From NCBI RefSeq assembly GCF_001573155.1, contig NZ_JRWG01000003.1, positions 62,001-126,000 on the forward strand: DNA of 64,000 nt. The letters run 5' to 3'. The position numbers were made by a program, and so were the translations under genes. Source of the DNA: Aequorivita aquimaris. Its GTDB lineage: Bacteria; Bacteroidota; Bacteroidia; Flavobacteriales; Flavobacteriaceae. Positions 7,308 through 15,035 of the stretch are shown in pieces. The notes under the pieces are model-generated. The model saw nothing but the letters and a program-made list of their open reading frames with translations, was not told the origin of the DNA and ran no database searches. The first letter of the stretch is position 1. The number at the start of each line of letters is the position of its first letter.

Positions 7308-8695
7308 GTGATTTTTTGTTCGAGGATTTTGATGAAGTTTCCGCAAAACAATGGAAACAAAAAATTCAGTACGATTTAAAGGGCGCCGACTATAACGAAA
7401 CCTTGGTCTGGCAAAGTCCCGAAGGGGTTCACGTGAAACCGTTTTACCATCAAGACGATTTCGAGGAAGAATTCCAACCCATTCCCGGGCAGCCGAAGTC
7501 GTGGAGAATAGCCCAAAAAATCTTTATCGATAATGAAAAAATAGCGAATAACATCGCCTTGGATGCCGCGGAAAGAGGGGCGGAGGCAATTATTTTTAGT
7601 GCCGCGGAAGAATTTGACCCAAAAACCGTGTTTAAAGATTTTCCTTTTGAAACGGTTTCAATCTACTTCAACCTAACATTCCTTTCCGAAGCATTTTATA
7701 ATAAGCTCATCAAATTCTTTTCAGACCTACCTGCCAATTCGGAGAGAAAAGCAATAGTTTATTACAATATAGATTTAATAGGAAATCTCGCCCGCACGGG
7801 CAACTGGTTTCATAATTTGAAAAAGGACCACGAAATTCTGGACAGTATTTTTGAAAAGAACCTTTCGCAAAACCTGCTTTCCGTTGATGCAACTTTATAT
7901 CAAAATGCAGGGGCAAATTCAGTACAACAGTTGGCGTATGCGTTGGCGCATGCCAATGAATATTTAAACCACATCGCGACTGAAACGAAGCAACCTTTAA
8001 GTTTAACCTTCAAGCTCGCCATAGGCCCAAACTACTTCTTCGAAATAGCAAAAATCCGGGCTCTGCGTAAACTTTACGCAGCCCTGGCAAAGGAATACGG
8101 AACATCCGAAACCTGCCACATTATATCCACCCCTTCAAAACGAAACAAAACCCTTTACGATTACAATGTAAACCTACTCCGCAGCACCACCGAATGTATG
8201 AGCGCAATTTTGGGCGGGGGCGATACTGTTTGCAATTTGCCGTATGATGCGCTCTACCACAAGAGCAACGAGTTTGGCGAGCGCATTGCCCGCAACCAAC
8301 TGCTTATCTTAAAGCACGAAAGTTATTTCGACACGGTCAGCAATCCTGTAGACGGAACCTATTATATTGAAAGCCTCACAGATGAATTGGCCGAAAAAGC
8401 GCTTCAATTGTTTAAGGAAATAGAAAAGGGCGGCGGTTTTCTACAGCAGTTAAAGGATGGAACCATTCAAAAGAAAATAAAGGAAAGCGCCGAAAAGGAA
8501 CAACAACTTTTTGACAGTGGCGAACTGAAATTATTGGGCACAAACTATCACCCCAACAAAAACGACCGAATGAAAGGCGATTTGGAACTTTTCCCTTTCG
8601 TAAAACACAACCCCACCAAAACCTTAATCGCCCCGATTGTAGAAAAAAGATTATCAGAAAACACGGAACAGGAACGCTTAAAAACTGAATCATGA
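7304..8695 (+). CDS. mutA: Methylmalonyl-CoA mutase small subunit
   Basis: Non-catalytic partner of MutB in the heterodimeric B12-dependent mutase that interconverts methylmalonyl-CoA and succinyl-CoA in propionate metabolism. The 463 aa cover the mutase TIM-barrel domain (SPEGVHVKPFY near the N-terminus; SILGGGDTVCNLPYDALYH at about 300). There is no C-terminal cobalamin-binding Rossmann domain, so it is shorter than classical small subunits and should not bind B12. It overlaps divIC by four bases, and its stop overlaps the next small gene. Two small envelope genes separate it from mutB. Confidence 0.93.
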   Translation: MSDFLFEDFDEVSAKQWKQKIQYDLKGADYNETLVWQSPEGVHVKPFYHQDDFEEEFQPIPGQPKSWRIAQKIFIDNEKIANNIALDAAERGAEAIIFSAAEEFDPKTVFKDFPFETVSIYFNLTFLSEAFYNKLIKFFSDLPANSERKAIVYYNIDLIGNLARTGNWFHNLKKDHEILDSIFEKNLSQNLLSVDATLYQNAGANSVQQLAYALAHANEYLNHIATETKQPLSLTFKLAIGPNYFFEIAKIRALRKLYAALAKEYGTSETCHIISTPSKRNKTLYDYNVNLLRSTTECMSAILGGGDTVCNLPYDALYHKSNEFGERIARNQLLILKHESYFDTVSNPVDGTYYIESLTDELAEKALQLFKEIEKGGGFLQQLKDGTIQKKIKESAEKEQQLFDSGELKLLGTNYHPNKNDRMKGDLELFPFVKHNPTKTLIAPIVEKRLSENTEQERLKTES

Positions 8696-8865
8696 GTATA
8701 GAAGCACTAAAAGTTATCGTAGGTATTATTTTCGCCATTTTGGGTCTTGCAATTCTTATCCGGCTCAAAAAACTTAGCAAATCAAAATACTACCGCTATC
8801 TGTTTTTGGTAACGGCAATCCTTTTGATTGGCTTCGGAATTTATTTGGCAACAAACAGTTTATAG
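8692..8865 (+). CDS. 57-aa two-helix membrane protein
   Basis: A small frame from ATG 8692, overlapping the mutA TGA as ATGA, to TAG 8863-8865. The product (MSIEALKVIVGIIFAIL... to ...YLATNSL) has two hydrophobic stretches, about 7-23 and 39-53, around a basic loop KKLSKSKYYR, so it should be a hairpin in the inner membrane with the loop in the cytosol. The four-base overlap and five-base gap to the next ATG fit an expressed operon gene. I do not recognise a family. Confidence 0.65.
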   Translation: MSIEALKVIVGIIFAILGLAILIRLKKLSKSKYYRYLFLVTAILLIGFGIYLATNSL

Positions 8866-8869
8866 CATT

Positions 8870-9517
8870 ATGTTTAAAAAATCGGCTTTCTTCCTACTTG
8901 CCGCCATATTGGCAACCACACTTTTTTCCTGTCTGGAAGTTGGCAAACAGGTAGTGGATTGGATGGAATTAAAGGAAGGCAATCCAGAGCTGGAACTAAA
9001 AGGCGAATATCATTTTTTGGAAGAAGATGGCGCACGGGTTTTTCTGCCGCTTAGCTTTGAACGCTACTCGATGGCAGAATACCAGCAGACCTTAAAGGAG
9101 AAACTTTCCGAAGAGGAAGCCAATGCACAGATTGTGAACATCAACCAAAAAGCAAGTCTGGACGGAGAGCTGTATATATATTTTGATAAGGAATCGGGTT
9201 CCACCTGTTTGGTTTTTGGAATTCCCTATATGGAAATTTCAAAAAAAGATGCCCAATTGTTTTTGGGAATGATGCGTACCCAAACTGAAAATCTATTGGA
9301 CGCCAGCTCTTCCTACGAAAAAATTACCGCTAAATATGTGGGCTACCCAAAGAACTGTATCTTTAAAAGCGTCTATAAAATTTCTTCCGAAGCGAAGAAC
9401 TTTGAGTATTACAACGCTCTGTACTTTATTACCCGTAACGGGAAGACAATAGCCTATCAGCTTATTACGCCAGTAGGGGTTTATTTTGACCCTTTTATTG
9501 AAAAATTGGAAATATAA
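8870..9517 (+). CDS. Predicted lipoprotein of unknown function
   Basis: From ATG 8870 the 215-aa product has a lipoprotein signal ([20 protein letters not shown] followed by Cys21), so it should be lipid-anchored in the envelope. The mature part is soluble, acidic and without a recognised domain; one further Cys is near 118. In-frame codons upstream of 8870 would overlap the 57-aa gene and spoil the signal peptide. Its TAA shares a base with the mutB ATG. Being sandwiched between mutA and mutB suggests co-expression with the mutase, but no functional link is visible. Confidence 0.8.
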   Translation: MFKKSAFFLLAAILATTLFSCLEVGKQVVDWMELKEGNPELELKGEYHFLEEDGARVFLPLSFERYSMAEYQQTLKEKLSEEEANAQIVNINQKASLDGELYIYFDKESGSTCLVFGIPYMEISKKDAQLFLGMMRTQTENLLDASSSYEKITAKYVGYPKNCIFKSVYKISSEAKNFEYYNALYFITRNGKTIAYQLITPVGVYFDPFIEKLEI

Positions 9518-11685
9518 TGGCCAGAAAAAATATACAACATATCGATTTGAAGACAGAAGCTGGAAGCCGGGAACCGGAAGCAAATAATAACTTGCAACCT
9601 GAAACCAGTAACCTGAAACCCGAAACTTTTACCACAGCCGAAGAAATAGAAATAAAAAAGCAATACACAGCTGAAGACATTGCCAATCTTAAACACCTAA
9701 ACTTCGTAGCTGGAATCGCGCCACACCTGCGCGGGCCATATTCAACCATGTACGTCCGCCGCCCGTGGACCATCCGCCAATACGCCGGTTTTTCAACGGC
9801 GGAGGATAGCAACGCTTTTTACAGAAGAAACTTAGCAGCTGGCCAAAAAGGACTTTCGGTAGCTTTCGATCTTGCCACCCATCGAGGTTACGATAGCGAC
9901 CATCCCCGCGTGGAGGGCGATGTGGGCAAAGCAGGCGTAGCAATTGACAGCGTGGAGGATATGAAAATCCTCTTCGACCAAATTCCGTTGGACAAGATGA
10001 GCGTCTCCATGACGATGAACGGCGCCGTGCTTCCCATTATGGCGTTCTACATTGTGGCTGCGGAAGAGCAGGGCGTTTTGCCAAAAGATTTGGCAGGAAC
10101 TATCCAAAATGATATTCTAAAGGAATTCATGGTGCGCAATACCTACATCTATCCGCCCACGCCTTCCATGAAAATCATCAGCGATATTTTTGAATTCACT
10201 TCGAAAAATATGCCTAAGTTCAACAGCATTTCAATCTCTGGTTACCATATGCAGGAAGCGGGCGCCACGGCTGATATTGAACTTGCATACACTCTTGCAG
10301 ACGGTCTGGAATACATCCGCACCGGAATAAAAGCGGGAATGGATATTGACACTTTTGCACCAAGACTTTCCTTTTTCTGGGCAATCGGGATGAACCATTT
10401 TATGGAAATCGCAAAAATGCGCGCTGCCCGTATGCTATGGGCAAAGATTGTAAAACAGTTCAATCCAAAGGACGAAAAATCACTCGCCCTGCGCACCCAC
10501 TGCCAAACCAGCGGTTGGAGCCTTACCGAGCAGGACCCATTCAACAATGTAGCCCGAACCGCCATTGAAGCCGCCGCAGCGGTTTTCGGCGGCACGCAAT
10601 CGTTGCACACAAACGCTTTGGATGAGGCCATTGCATTACCAACCGATTTCTCTGCCCGTATCGCCAGAAACACCCAGATTTTCCTGCAAACCGAAACCCA
10701 GATCACCAAAACGGTTGACCCTTGGGCGGGCAGTTATTATGTGGAAAACCTTACCGACGAAATTGCCAACAAAGCCTGGGCGCTAATAGAGGAAGTAGAA
10801 GAACTCGGTGGCATGACCAAAGCCATAGAGGCCGGCATCCCCAAACTGCGCATAGAGGAAGCCTCTGCCCGTAAGCAGGCGCGTATTGATAGCGGACAGG
10901 ACATAATAGTAGGCGTAAACAAATTCCGTCTTGAAAAGGAAGACCCGTTGCAAATCCTCGATGTGGACAACCAAAAAGTCCGCACCTCGCAGATTGAACG
11001 CCTAAACCGCATAAAAGCCACCCGCGACACCAAAAAGGTAGAAAATGCCCTGGCAGATATTACCGAATGTGCAAAGACAGGTGAAGGAAATTTATTAGCT
11101 TTAGCCGTAGAAGCCGCCCGCCACAGGGCAACGCTTGGCGAAATCTCCACCGCAATGGAAAAGGAATTCGGCAGGTATAAGGCACAGATACGCTCCTTTA
11201 GCGGTGTATATAGCAAAGAGATGAAAAAGGACCCAAGTTTTGATAAGGCAAGGCAAATGGCAGACAAGTTCGCCGAACTTGAAGGCCGCCGCCCCCGTAT
11301 TATGATTGCCAAAATGGGGCAGGACGGTCACGACCGCGGCGCCAAGGTAGTAGCCACAGGCTATGCCGATGTAGGTTTTGACGTGGACATAGGCCCACTC
11401 TTCCAAACCCCTGCCGAAGCCGCCAAACAGGCGGTGGAAAACGATGTGCACATTCTCGGCGTTTCCTCCCTTGCCGCTGGGCACAAAACCTTAGTGCCAC
11501 AGGTGATTGAAGCCCTAAAAAAGTATGGCCGTGAAGATATTATGGTTATCGTGGGCGGCGTAATACCCGCGCAGGACTACCAATACCTTTTTGATGCCGG
11601 CGCGGTTGCTGTTTATGGCCCAGGAACTCGTATTAGCGATGCTGCTATTGAAATGTTGGGGGTTTTGATTGAGGGGGTGGAGTGA
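9517..11685 (+). CDS. mutB: Methylmalonyl-CoA mutase large (catalytic) subunit
   Basis: Adenosylcobalamin-dependent mutase interconverting (R)-methylmalonyl-CoA and succinyl-CoA. The 722 aa comprise an unusual N-terminal extension, the TIM barrel ([18 protein letters not shown], then [12 protein letters not shown] and [16 protein letters not shown]) and the C-terminal B12 domain with [11 protein letters not shown], whose DxHxxG His is the lower cobalt ligand. [10 protein letters not shown] and VGGVIP complete the cobalamin site. Residues about 13-36 ([20 protein letters not shown] and four more) are translated from a 7-bp tandem repeat at 9555-9624 and are probably an unstructured insertion. 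The start shares a base with the lipoprotein stop. Confidence 0.96.
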   Translation: MARKNIQHIDLKTEAGSREPEANNNLQPETSNLKPETFTTAEEIEIKKQYTAEDIANLKHLNFVAGIAPHLRGPYSTMYVRRPWTIRQYAGFSTAEDSNAFYRRNLAAGQKGLSVAFDLATHRGYDSDHPRVEGDVGKAGVAIDSVEDMKILFDQIPLDKMSVSMTMNGAVLPIMAFYIVAAEEQGVLPKDLAGTIQNDILKEFMVRNTYIYPPTPSMKIISDIFEFTSKNMPKFNSISISGYHMQEAGATADIELAYTLADGLEYIRTGIKAGMDIDTFAPRLSFFWAIGMNHFMEIAKMRAARMLWAKIVKQFNPKDEKSLALRTHCQTSGWSLTEQDPFNNVARTAIEAAAAVFGGTQSLHTNALDEAIALPTDFSARIARNTQIFLQTETQITKTVDPWAGSYYVENLTDEIANKAWALIEEVEELGGMTKAIEAGIPKLRIEEASARKQARIDSGQDIIVGVNKFRLEKEDPLQILDVDNQKVRTSQIERLNRIKATRDTKKVENALADITECAKTGEGNLLALAVEAARHRATLGEISTAMEKEFGRYKAQIRSFSGVYSKEMKKDPSFDKARQMADKFAELEGRRPRIMIAKMGQDGHDRGAKVVATGYADVGFDVDIGPLFQTPAEAAKQAVENDVHILGVSSLAAGHKTLVPQVIEALKKYGREDIMVIVGGVIPAQDYQYLFDAGAVAVYGPGTRISDAAIEMLGVLIEGVE
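9555..9624. repeat. 7-bp tandem repeat inside the mutB coding region (about 10 units)
   Basis: Units agaagct, ggaagcc, gggaacc, ggaagca, aataata, acttgca, acctgaa, accagta, acctgaa and acccgaa run for 70 bases within the first 36 codons of mutB. The acctgaa part is the same type as the intergenic repeat before udk (6299-6326). The frame stays open across it. Confidence 0.8.
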
Positions 11686-11695
11686 TAAAAATATT

Positions 11696-12541
11696 GTGAT
11701 TAAAATACAATCTTATAAGGAAGGAATATGTTGGTGGTGTGGTAAACTAGCCGACTCACAGGAACATCGACATAAAAAATCTGATATTAAACATATTTTT
11801 GGAAATAAGTTTGAAGGTAATCCAATAATAATTGGAGATAATTACCAAAAGGAAATACAGGGGCCTAATTCTAAGCTATTAAAATTTGATAACGTTCTAT
11901 GTCAAGTTTGCAACAATAAAAGAAGCCAACCTTTTGACAAAGCTTATGTGCTTTTTGTTAATTACGTTCTAAAAAATTATGAGAGTATATTAGATAAAGG
12001 TATTATTGACTTAAATAATATTGTAAAAACAAATGTTATAAATTTTAAACATAATATATTCAGATACTTTACAAAATTTATTTGCTGCAGATTAGCTTCT
12101 AATAATATTTCTATTGATAAGAAACTCCTCGGATTCTTAAATAACGAGGAACCACTAAATTTTTTGTATTTTAAATTTGAATTAAGACCTGATATTTATT
12201 CTTTTCTTAATAGAGATGGAGTTGATGAATATGAAGGAAATATTTATTTGTCGCCTTTAAGATATTTCCTATCTGAGGACCAAATTAATATCAATCTTGT
12301 GTATCAATTTTACAATTTACAATGGTTTCGAATTTACACTTTTTATAGTGAAACAATGACAAATGAAAACTATGCGGGTTTTCAAAAATACAATGACTCA
12401 CACCTTATTCCCATTGAATCTAAGTATTCAATCCATCCTGATAAGTTATTTGATCAAATTTATGATAGTGGCTTAAAAGAGAAAGAAGATGGTGAATGGT
12501 TAGACGAATACTTGGATTATAATATATTTATAAAATCCTAA
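11696..12541 (+). CDS. HNH-nuclease-like zinc-finger protein, function unknown
   Basis: About 281 aa from GTG 11696 (an in-frame TTG at 11669 would overlap mutB). The N-terminal 80 residues contain CWWCG, then SQEHRHKKSD, then LCQVCNNKRSQPFD. That is the two-CxxC, (S/T)xEH, CxxCNN pattern of HNH-type nucleases, where Cys pairs bind structural zinc and the His is catalytic. The remaining roughly 200 residues are AT-rich, rich in Asn, Ile, Tyr and Phe, and unrecognised. Base composition differs sharply from mutB, so recent acquisition is likely. It could be a nuclease of a defence or mobile system; no partner enzyme is adjacent. Confidence 0.6.
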   Translation: MIKIQSYKEGICWWCGKLADSQEHRHKKSDIKHIFGNKFEGNPIIIGDNYQKEIQGPNSKLLKFDNVLCQVCNNKRSQPFDKAYVLFVNYVLKNYESILDKGIIDLNNIVKTNVINFKHNIFRYFTKFICCRLASNNISIDKKLLGFLNNEEPLNFLYFKFELRPDIYSFLNRDGVDEYEGNIYLSPLRYFLSEDQININLVYQFYNLQWFRIYTFYSETMTNENYAGFQKYNDSHLIPIESKYSIHPDKLFDQIYDSGLKEKEDGEWLDEYLDYNIFIKS

Positions 12542-12595
12542 ATTAAGACTAGCCCCGCTAACGCGAACGTCCCGCTCGTGCCTCAATCTCTTTAA

Positions 12596-12946
12596 ATGAA
12601 CAAACCCTTCCTCATAAAACATCAAGACCATCTAAAGCTCTATGTTTTGGTAAAGGATACAATTAAGTTTGAAGATTTAATGAACCGTAAACAGATACCT
12701 TTCTATTCAGACATCAACGAACAGCCCAATACAGCAGAAGGAATAAGGTATTTTATATTAGACACAGACCGCAAAAGAGTAGATAAATTACTTGTTGAAA
12801 ACGATATAATCGCAAGCACTGAAACTATTTCAAATCATGATTTCCGCGATATAAAGAAGCTTTATAAAGTGTATGTTTGGGTTGCAATAAGCATCATTTT
12901 ATTAATTTTCATTGGTTTTATTATAGAGGCTTTGTTTAATAAATAA
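12596..12946 (+). CDS. Hypothetical protein with C-terminal membrane anchor
   Basis: A 116-aa protein: a soluble N-terminal part of about 88 residues (DHLKLYVLVKDTIKFEDLMN..., DTDRKRVDKLLVENDII) followed by one hydrophobic segment (about 92-112) and a short Lys tail. The soluble part resembles small alpha/beta modules that sit on the cytosolic face, but I do not recognise a family with confidence. It is AT-rich like its upstream neighbour and separated from it by 54 bases, so both may belong to one acquired segment. Confidence 0.65.
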   Translation: MNKPFLIKHQDHLKLYVLVKDTIKFEDLMNRKQIPFYSDINEQPNTAEGIRYFILDTDRKRVDKLLVENDIIASTETISNHDFRDIKKLYKVYVWVAISIILLIFIGFIIEALFNK

Positions 12947-12956
12947 AACTCCCCCT

Positions 12957-12979
12957 AGCGCGCTTTTGTAAAGCGTGCT
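12957..12979. repeat. Imperfect inverted repeat after the 116-aa gene
   Basis: agcgcgcttt, spacer tgt, aaagcgtgct: a 10-bp stem with one mismatch and a three-base loop, 11 bases after the gene's stop. No T-run follows, so it may be a dispersed palindromic element or the edge of an inserted segment. Confidence 0.55.
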
Positions 12980-13022
12980 CATTTAAAAATCATACCCATC
13001 CCCACAAACCCACCACATTCAC

Positions 13023-13080
13023 AAACTCACCTATTCCCAAACTCACCTATTCCCAAACTCACCTATTCCCAAACTCCCCC
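13023..13080. repeat. 16-bp tandem repeat, 3.5 copies
   Basis: Three exact copies of aaactcacctattccc (13023-13038, 13039-13054, 13055-13070) and a partial fourth (aaactccccc). It lies about 80 bases upstream of the 243-aa gene. Exact identity of the copies suggests recent expansion. Confidence 0.9.
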
Positions 13081-13161
13081 AAAAATACGTGCAAACTCGT
13101 ATTTCCATAAAAGTCCGATTTCATACTTTTAGTTTAATATTAATCTAAAACCATAGAAATC

Positions 13162-13893
13162 ATGGCTAAACAAAATGAAACCGGCCATGTAATAAACGTG
13201 GACAACTTTTACGAACTCATGCAGTTTCCCATCTCCTACGGCGCACAGTACGACCCGCCCATGGCTGCATTACAAATTCCACAGCTAAATGTAAAGTACA
13301 CCGCATCGCAAAACATTATGCAGTCGCTGTTAGATGAACTTACCGTGTACAACAACTTCGTAAACGCCCGACAGCAGGTATTTGCAGACCGCAGGCCGCT
13401 CGCCACCCGCATCATCAACATTCTGGCAACCTCCGGCGCCTCTAAGGAAATCGTGGAAGATGCAAAAACCATTAACCGCAAGATACAAGGGCAGCGCGCC
13501 ACGCCAAAAACTCCCCTAGAACCAGATACTTCCGCGCCCAGAGACATTAGCGCCAGCCAGATGTCCTTCGCGCAGACCATCTCGCACTGGGCAGAGCTCA
13601 TCTCGCTCTTAGAAAGTGAGCCACTCTACGCACCAACCGATGTTGCTTTGCAAACCGATACCCTATCCGAAATGCACGAGGCAATGGTAAGCGCAAACGA
13701 GGCCGTGGCAGCGGCACACCCCTCCGTGGCAGAAAAGATGAACGAGCGGGACGAAATTATGTACGCCCCAGACACAGGCTTGGTAGCCGTTGCGGCCCTG
13801 GTAAAGCAATACATAAAAGGATTATTCGGCGCCCGAAGCCCACAGTTTAAGGATGTAAACCGAATTAAATTCCGCACCTTTAAAAGAAGGTAA
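13162..13893 (+). CDS. Uncharacterised 243-aa protein flanked by tandem-repeat arrays
   Basis: A soluble, mostly helical protein without signal peptide or membrane helix; it begins MAKQNETGHVINVDNFYELM and ends in a basic KFRTFKRR tail. The middle (about 95-130) has a basic stretch INRKIQGQRATPKTP followed by a Pro/Asp-rich linker. The C-terminal part contains LVAVAALVKQYIKGLFGARSPQFKDV. I believe similar orphan proteins of about 240 aa occur in other flavobacteria, but I cannot name a domain. It is transcriptionally isolated, with a 16-bp array upstream and a 21-bp array 130 bases downstream. Its codons are C-rich compared with the AT-rich genes before it. Confidence 0.75.
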   Translation: MAKQNETGHVINVDNFYELMQFPISYGAQYDPPMAALQIPQLNVKYTASQNIMQSLLDELTVYNNFVNARQQVFADRRPLATRIINILATSGASKEIVEDAKTINRKIQGQRATPKTPLEPDTSAPRDISASQMSFAQTISHWAELISLLESEPLYAPTDVALQTDTLSEMHEAMVSANEAVAAAHPSVAEKMNERDEIMYAPDTGLVAVAALVKQYIKGLFGARSPQFKDVNRIKFRTFKRR

Positions 13894-14023
13894 GCCCACG
13901 GCATAACTCCCCAGTTATTTCGTATTATAATACTCCCCAATTTTTGAACTCCCAATTTTTTCCTTCCAAAGCAACCCTTCTATCACGGAAGGTTTTACTT
14001 TTTCCATAATACCTTCTCAAAAA

Positions 14024-14245
14024 CCCATAGAATTAGCGTCTGCACGCATAGAGTTGACGTCTGTACGCATAGAATTAGCATCTGCACGCATAGAATTAGC
14101 GTCTGCACGCATAGAATTGCCGTCTGCACGCATAGAGTTAGCGTCTGCACACATAGAATTGGCGTCTGCACGCATAGAGTTGGCGTCTGCACGCATAGAG
14201 TTTGCGTCTGCACGCATAGAATTGGCGTCTGCACGCATAGGGTGA
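14024..14245. repeat. 21-bp tandem array, ten full copies
   Basis: Consensus cgcatagaattggcgtctgca. Ten full units run from 14024 to 14233 and an eleventh decays after cgcatagggtg. Variation is confined mostly to the a/g after atag, the two or three bases after gatt, and single changes elsewhere. Across unit boundaries most copies keep a self-complementary CGT-ctgc-ACG core that could form a small hairpin per unit (eight of ten junctions). Confidence 0.92.
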
Positions 14246-14275
14246 ATAATTTTTTTTTTGAAATAAAGACTTTTC

Positions 14276-14352
14276 GGCTCACAGCTCACCGCTTACCGCT
14301 TACAGCTCACGGCTCACGGCTCACAGCTCACAGCTCACAGCTCACAGCTTAA
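14276..14352. repeat. 7-bp tandem repeat (agctcac type, 11 units)
   Basis: Units ggctcac, agctcac, cgcttac (x2), agctcac, ggctcac (x2), agctcac (x3) and agcttaa are contiguous, just after the 21-bp array. It is the longest heptamer array in the window. Confidence 0.92.
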
Positions 14353-14384
14353 AGCATATAGCCCAAACCCAGAAGAATTTTTTC

Positions 14385-14392
14385 TATATTTG
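14385..14392 (+). promoter_or_regulatory. -7 element TATATTTG before the DinB remnant
   Basis: TATATTTG matches TAnnTTTG and ends one base before an ATG at 14394. This may be the relic of the promoter and start of the original DinB-family gene. No TTG is at the expected -33 distance, where heptamer repeat now lies close by. Confidence 0.4.
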
Positions 14393-14393
14393 A

Positions 14394-14570
14394 ATGATAA
14401 CCTCCATCAACAATCAACAATCAACAATCAACAATCAACCATTACCAAAGGCAGATTTTGAAAAGGAATATCCCACAAACAAACACAGCTACTACAAGCA
14501 CATTCACGGCATTATTCAGCACGATGCCTATCACTTGGGGCAGATAGTGCTTTTGGCAAAAATGGTATAA
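14394..14570 (+). pseudogene. Truncated DinB-family protein remnant
   Basis: A 58-codon frame: ATG 14394, a repeat-encoded stretch (MITSINNQQSTINNQPLPKA), then a C-terminus YYKHIHGIIQHDAYHLGQIV ending LLAKMV. That end is the conserved last helix of DinB/YfiT-type four-helix proteins, with the metal-ligand HxxxH spacing of QHDAYH. Intact members have about 150-170 residues, so roughly the first two thirds are missing and replaced by a caatcaa-type heptamer repeat. I read it as an internal deletion with the repeat at the junction. Expression as a short peptide is possible but function is unlikely. Confidence 0.7.
14407..14441. repeat. 7-bp tandem repeat (tcaacaa type, 5 units)
   Basis: Four exact tcaacaa units and a final tcaacca, at the 5' end of the DinB-family remnant and in frame with it. 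Confidence 0.9.
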
Positions 14571-14584
14571 CCCAAAACCCATCG

Positions 14585-14890
14585 ATGCTCCAAACCCTAG
14601 TACATTACACGCTGCACCTATTAGTCCCGGGACTCATAGCATATATTTTTTTCAGAAAGGAGTGGAAAAAGGCTTGGCTCATTATGCTCGCCACAATGCT
14701 GGTCGATTTGGACCATCTTTTCGCCACCCCAATCTTCGATCCCGGTCGTTGCAGCATAAAATTCCACCCACTGCACACCTATTGGGCAATGGCGGTGTAT
14801 GTGGTATTGTTATTTTTTAAAAAGACAAGAATTATAGCCGTTGGTCTATTATTCCATATGCTAACGGACTTTATAGATTGCCAATGGTAG
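14585..14890 (+). CDS. DUF6122 family small membrane protein
   Basis: A 101-aa protein with three to four hydrophobic segments (about 9-24, 28-42, 66-80, 83-97) and a polar loop carrying FDPGRCSIKFHPLHTYW. The motifs MLVDLDHL (about 39-46) and HMLTDFIDC near the end resemble the DxDH-type sites of membrane-bound metal-dependent hydrolases of the YdjM kind. DUF6122 is a flavobacterial family with this layout. The enzymatic role is unproven. It starts 14 bases after the DinB-family remnant stop and is followed by a repeat-rich gap. Confidence 0.8.
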   Translation: MLQTLVHYTLHLLVPGLIAYIFFRKEWKKAWLIMLATMLVDLDHLFATPIFDPGRCSIKFHPLHTYWAMAVYVVLLFFKKTRIIAVGLLFHMLTDFIDCQW

Positions 14891-14954
14891 TCCAAAAAAA
14901 GCCCCCCTTTGAAGTGGTTTTCAGATACTAGCGTAAACCATAGCTTGTTAATGG

Positions 14955-14978
14955 AAAAAGTCCCCCCTTTGAAGGGGG
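14955..14978 (-). terminator. Possible terminator after rlmH, dispersed C/G-rich repeat
   Basis: Read on the - strand, CCCCCTTCAAAGGGGGG followed by ACTTTTT can form a short G/C hairpin with a U-run, placed 50 bases beyond the rlmH stop. A related ccccccttt-gaag element is at 14902-14914 without its partner arm. Confidence 0.4.
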
Positions 14979-14993
14979 CTAGGGGGATGTTCA

Positions 14994-15035
14994 CCACTCA
15001 CCACTCACCACTCACCACTCACTACTCACTACCTA
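14994..15035. repeat. 7-bp tandem repeat (ccactca type, 6 units) at the rlmH stop
   Basis: Four exact ccactca units, then ctactca and ctaccta. The last unit contains the rlmH stop codon (complement of 15029-15031) and its final Arg codon. Confidence 0.9.

Larger units (their letters stand above)
13894..14393. other. 500-base gene-free stretch filled with tandem repeats
   Basis: Between the 243-aa gene and the DinB-family remnant there is no credible gene. It holds a weak hairpin with a following T-rich run (13976-14004), a ten-copy 21-bp array (14024-14233), an eleven-unit 7-bp array (14276-14352) and a -7-like TATATTTG (14385-14392). Open frames through the 21-bp array exist on both strands only because 21 is a multiple of three. 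Confidence 0.7.

Noticed and set aside
8828-8869. Longer N-terminus for the lipoprotein between mutA and mutB
   Set aside because: It would overlap the 57-aa gene and put 14 residues before an otherwise perfect lipoprotein signal.
13995-14289. Open frames on both strands encoding 7-residue repeats (LCVQT..., ADANSMR..., ASARIEL...)
   Set aside because: They exist because the 21-bp unit is a multiple of three. No start signal, promoter or non-repeat sequence supports any of them as a gene.
14024-14352. Possible CRISPR array
   Set aside because: Units are directly adjacent without unique spacers and are 21 or 7 bp long; no cas gene is in the window.
11686-15030. Prophage or insertion sequence in the accessory region
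   Set aside because: No transposase, integrase, structural phage gene or terminal inverted repeats with target duplication could be found.
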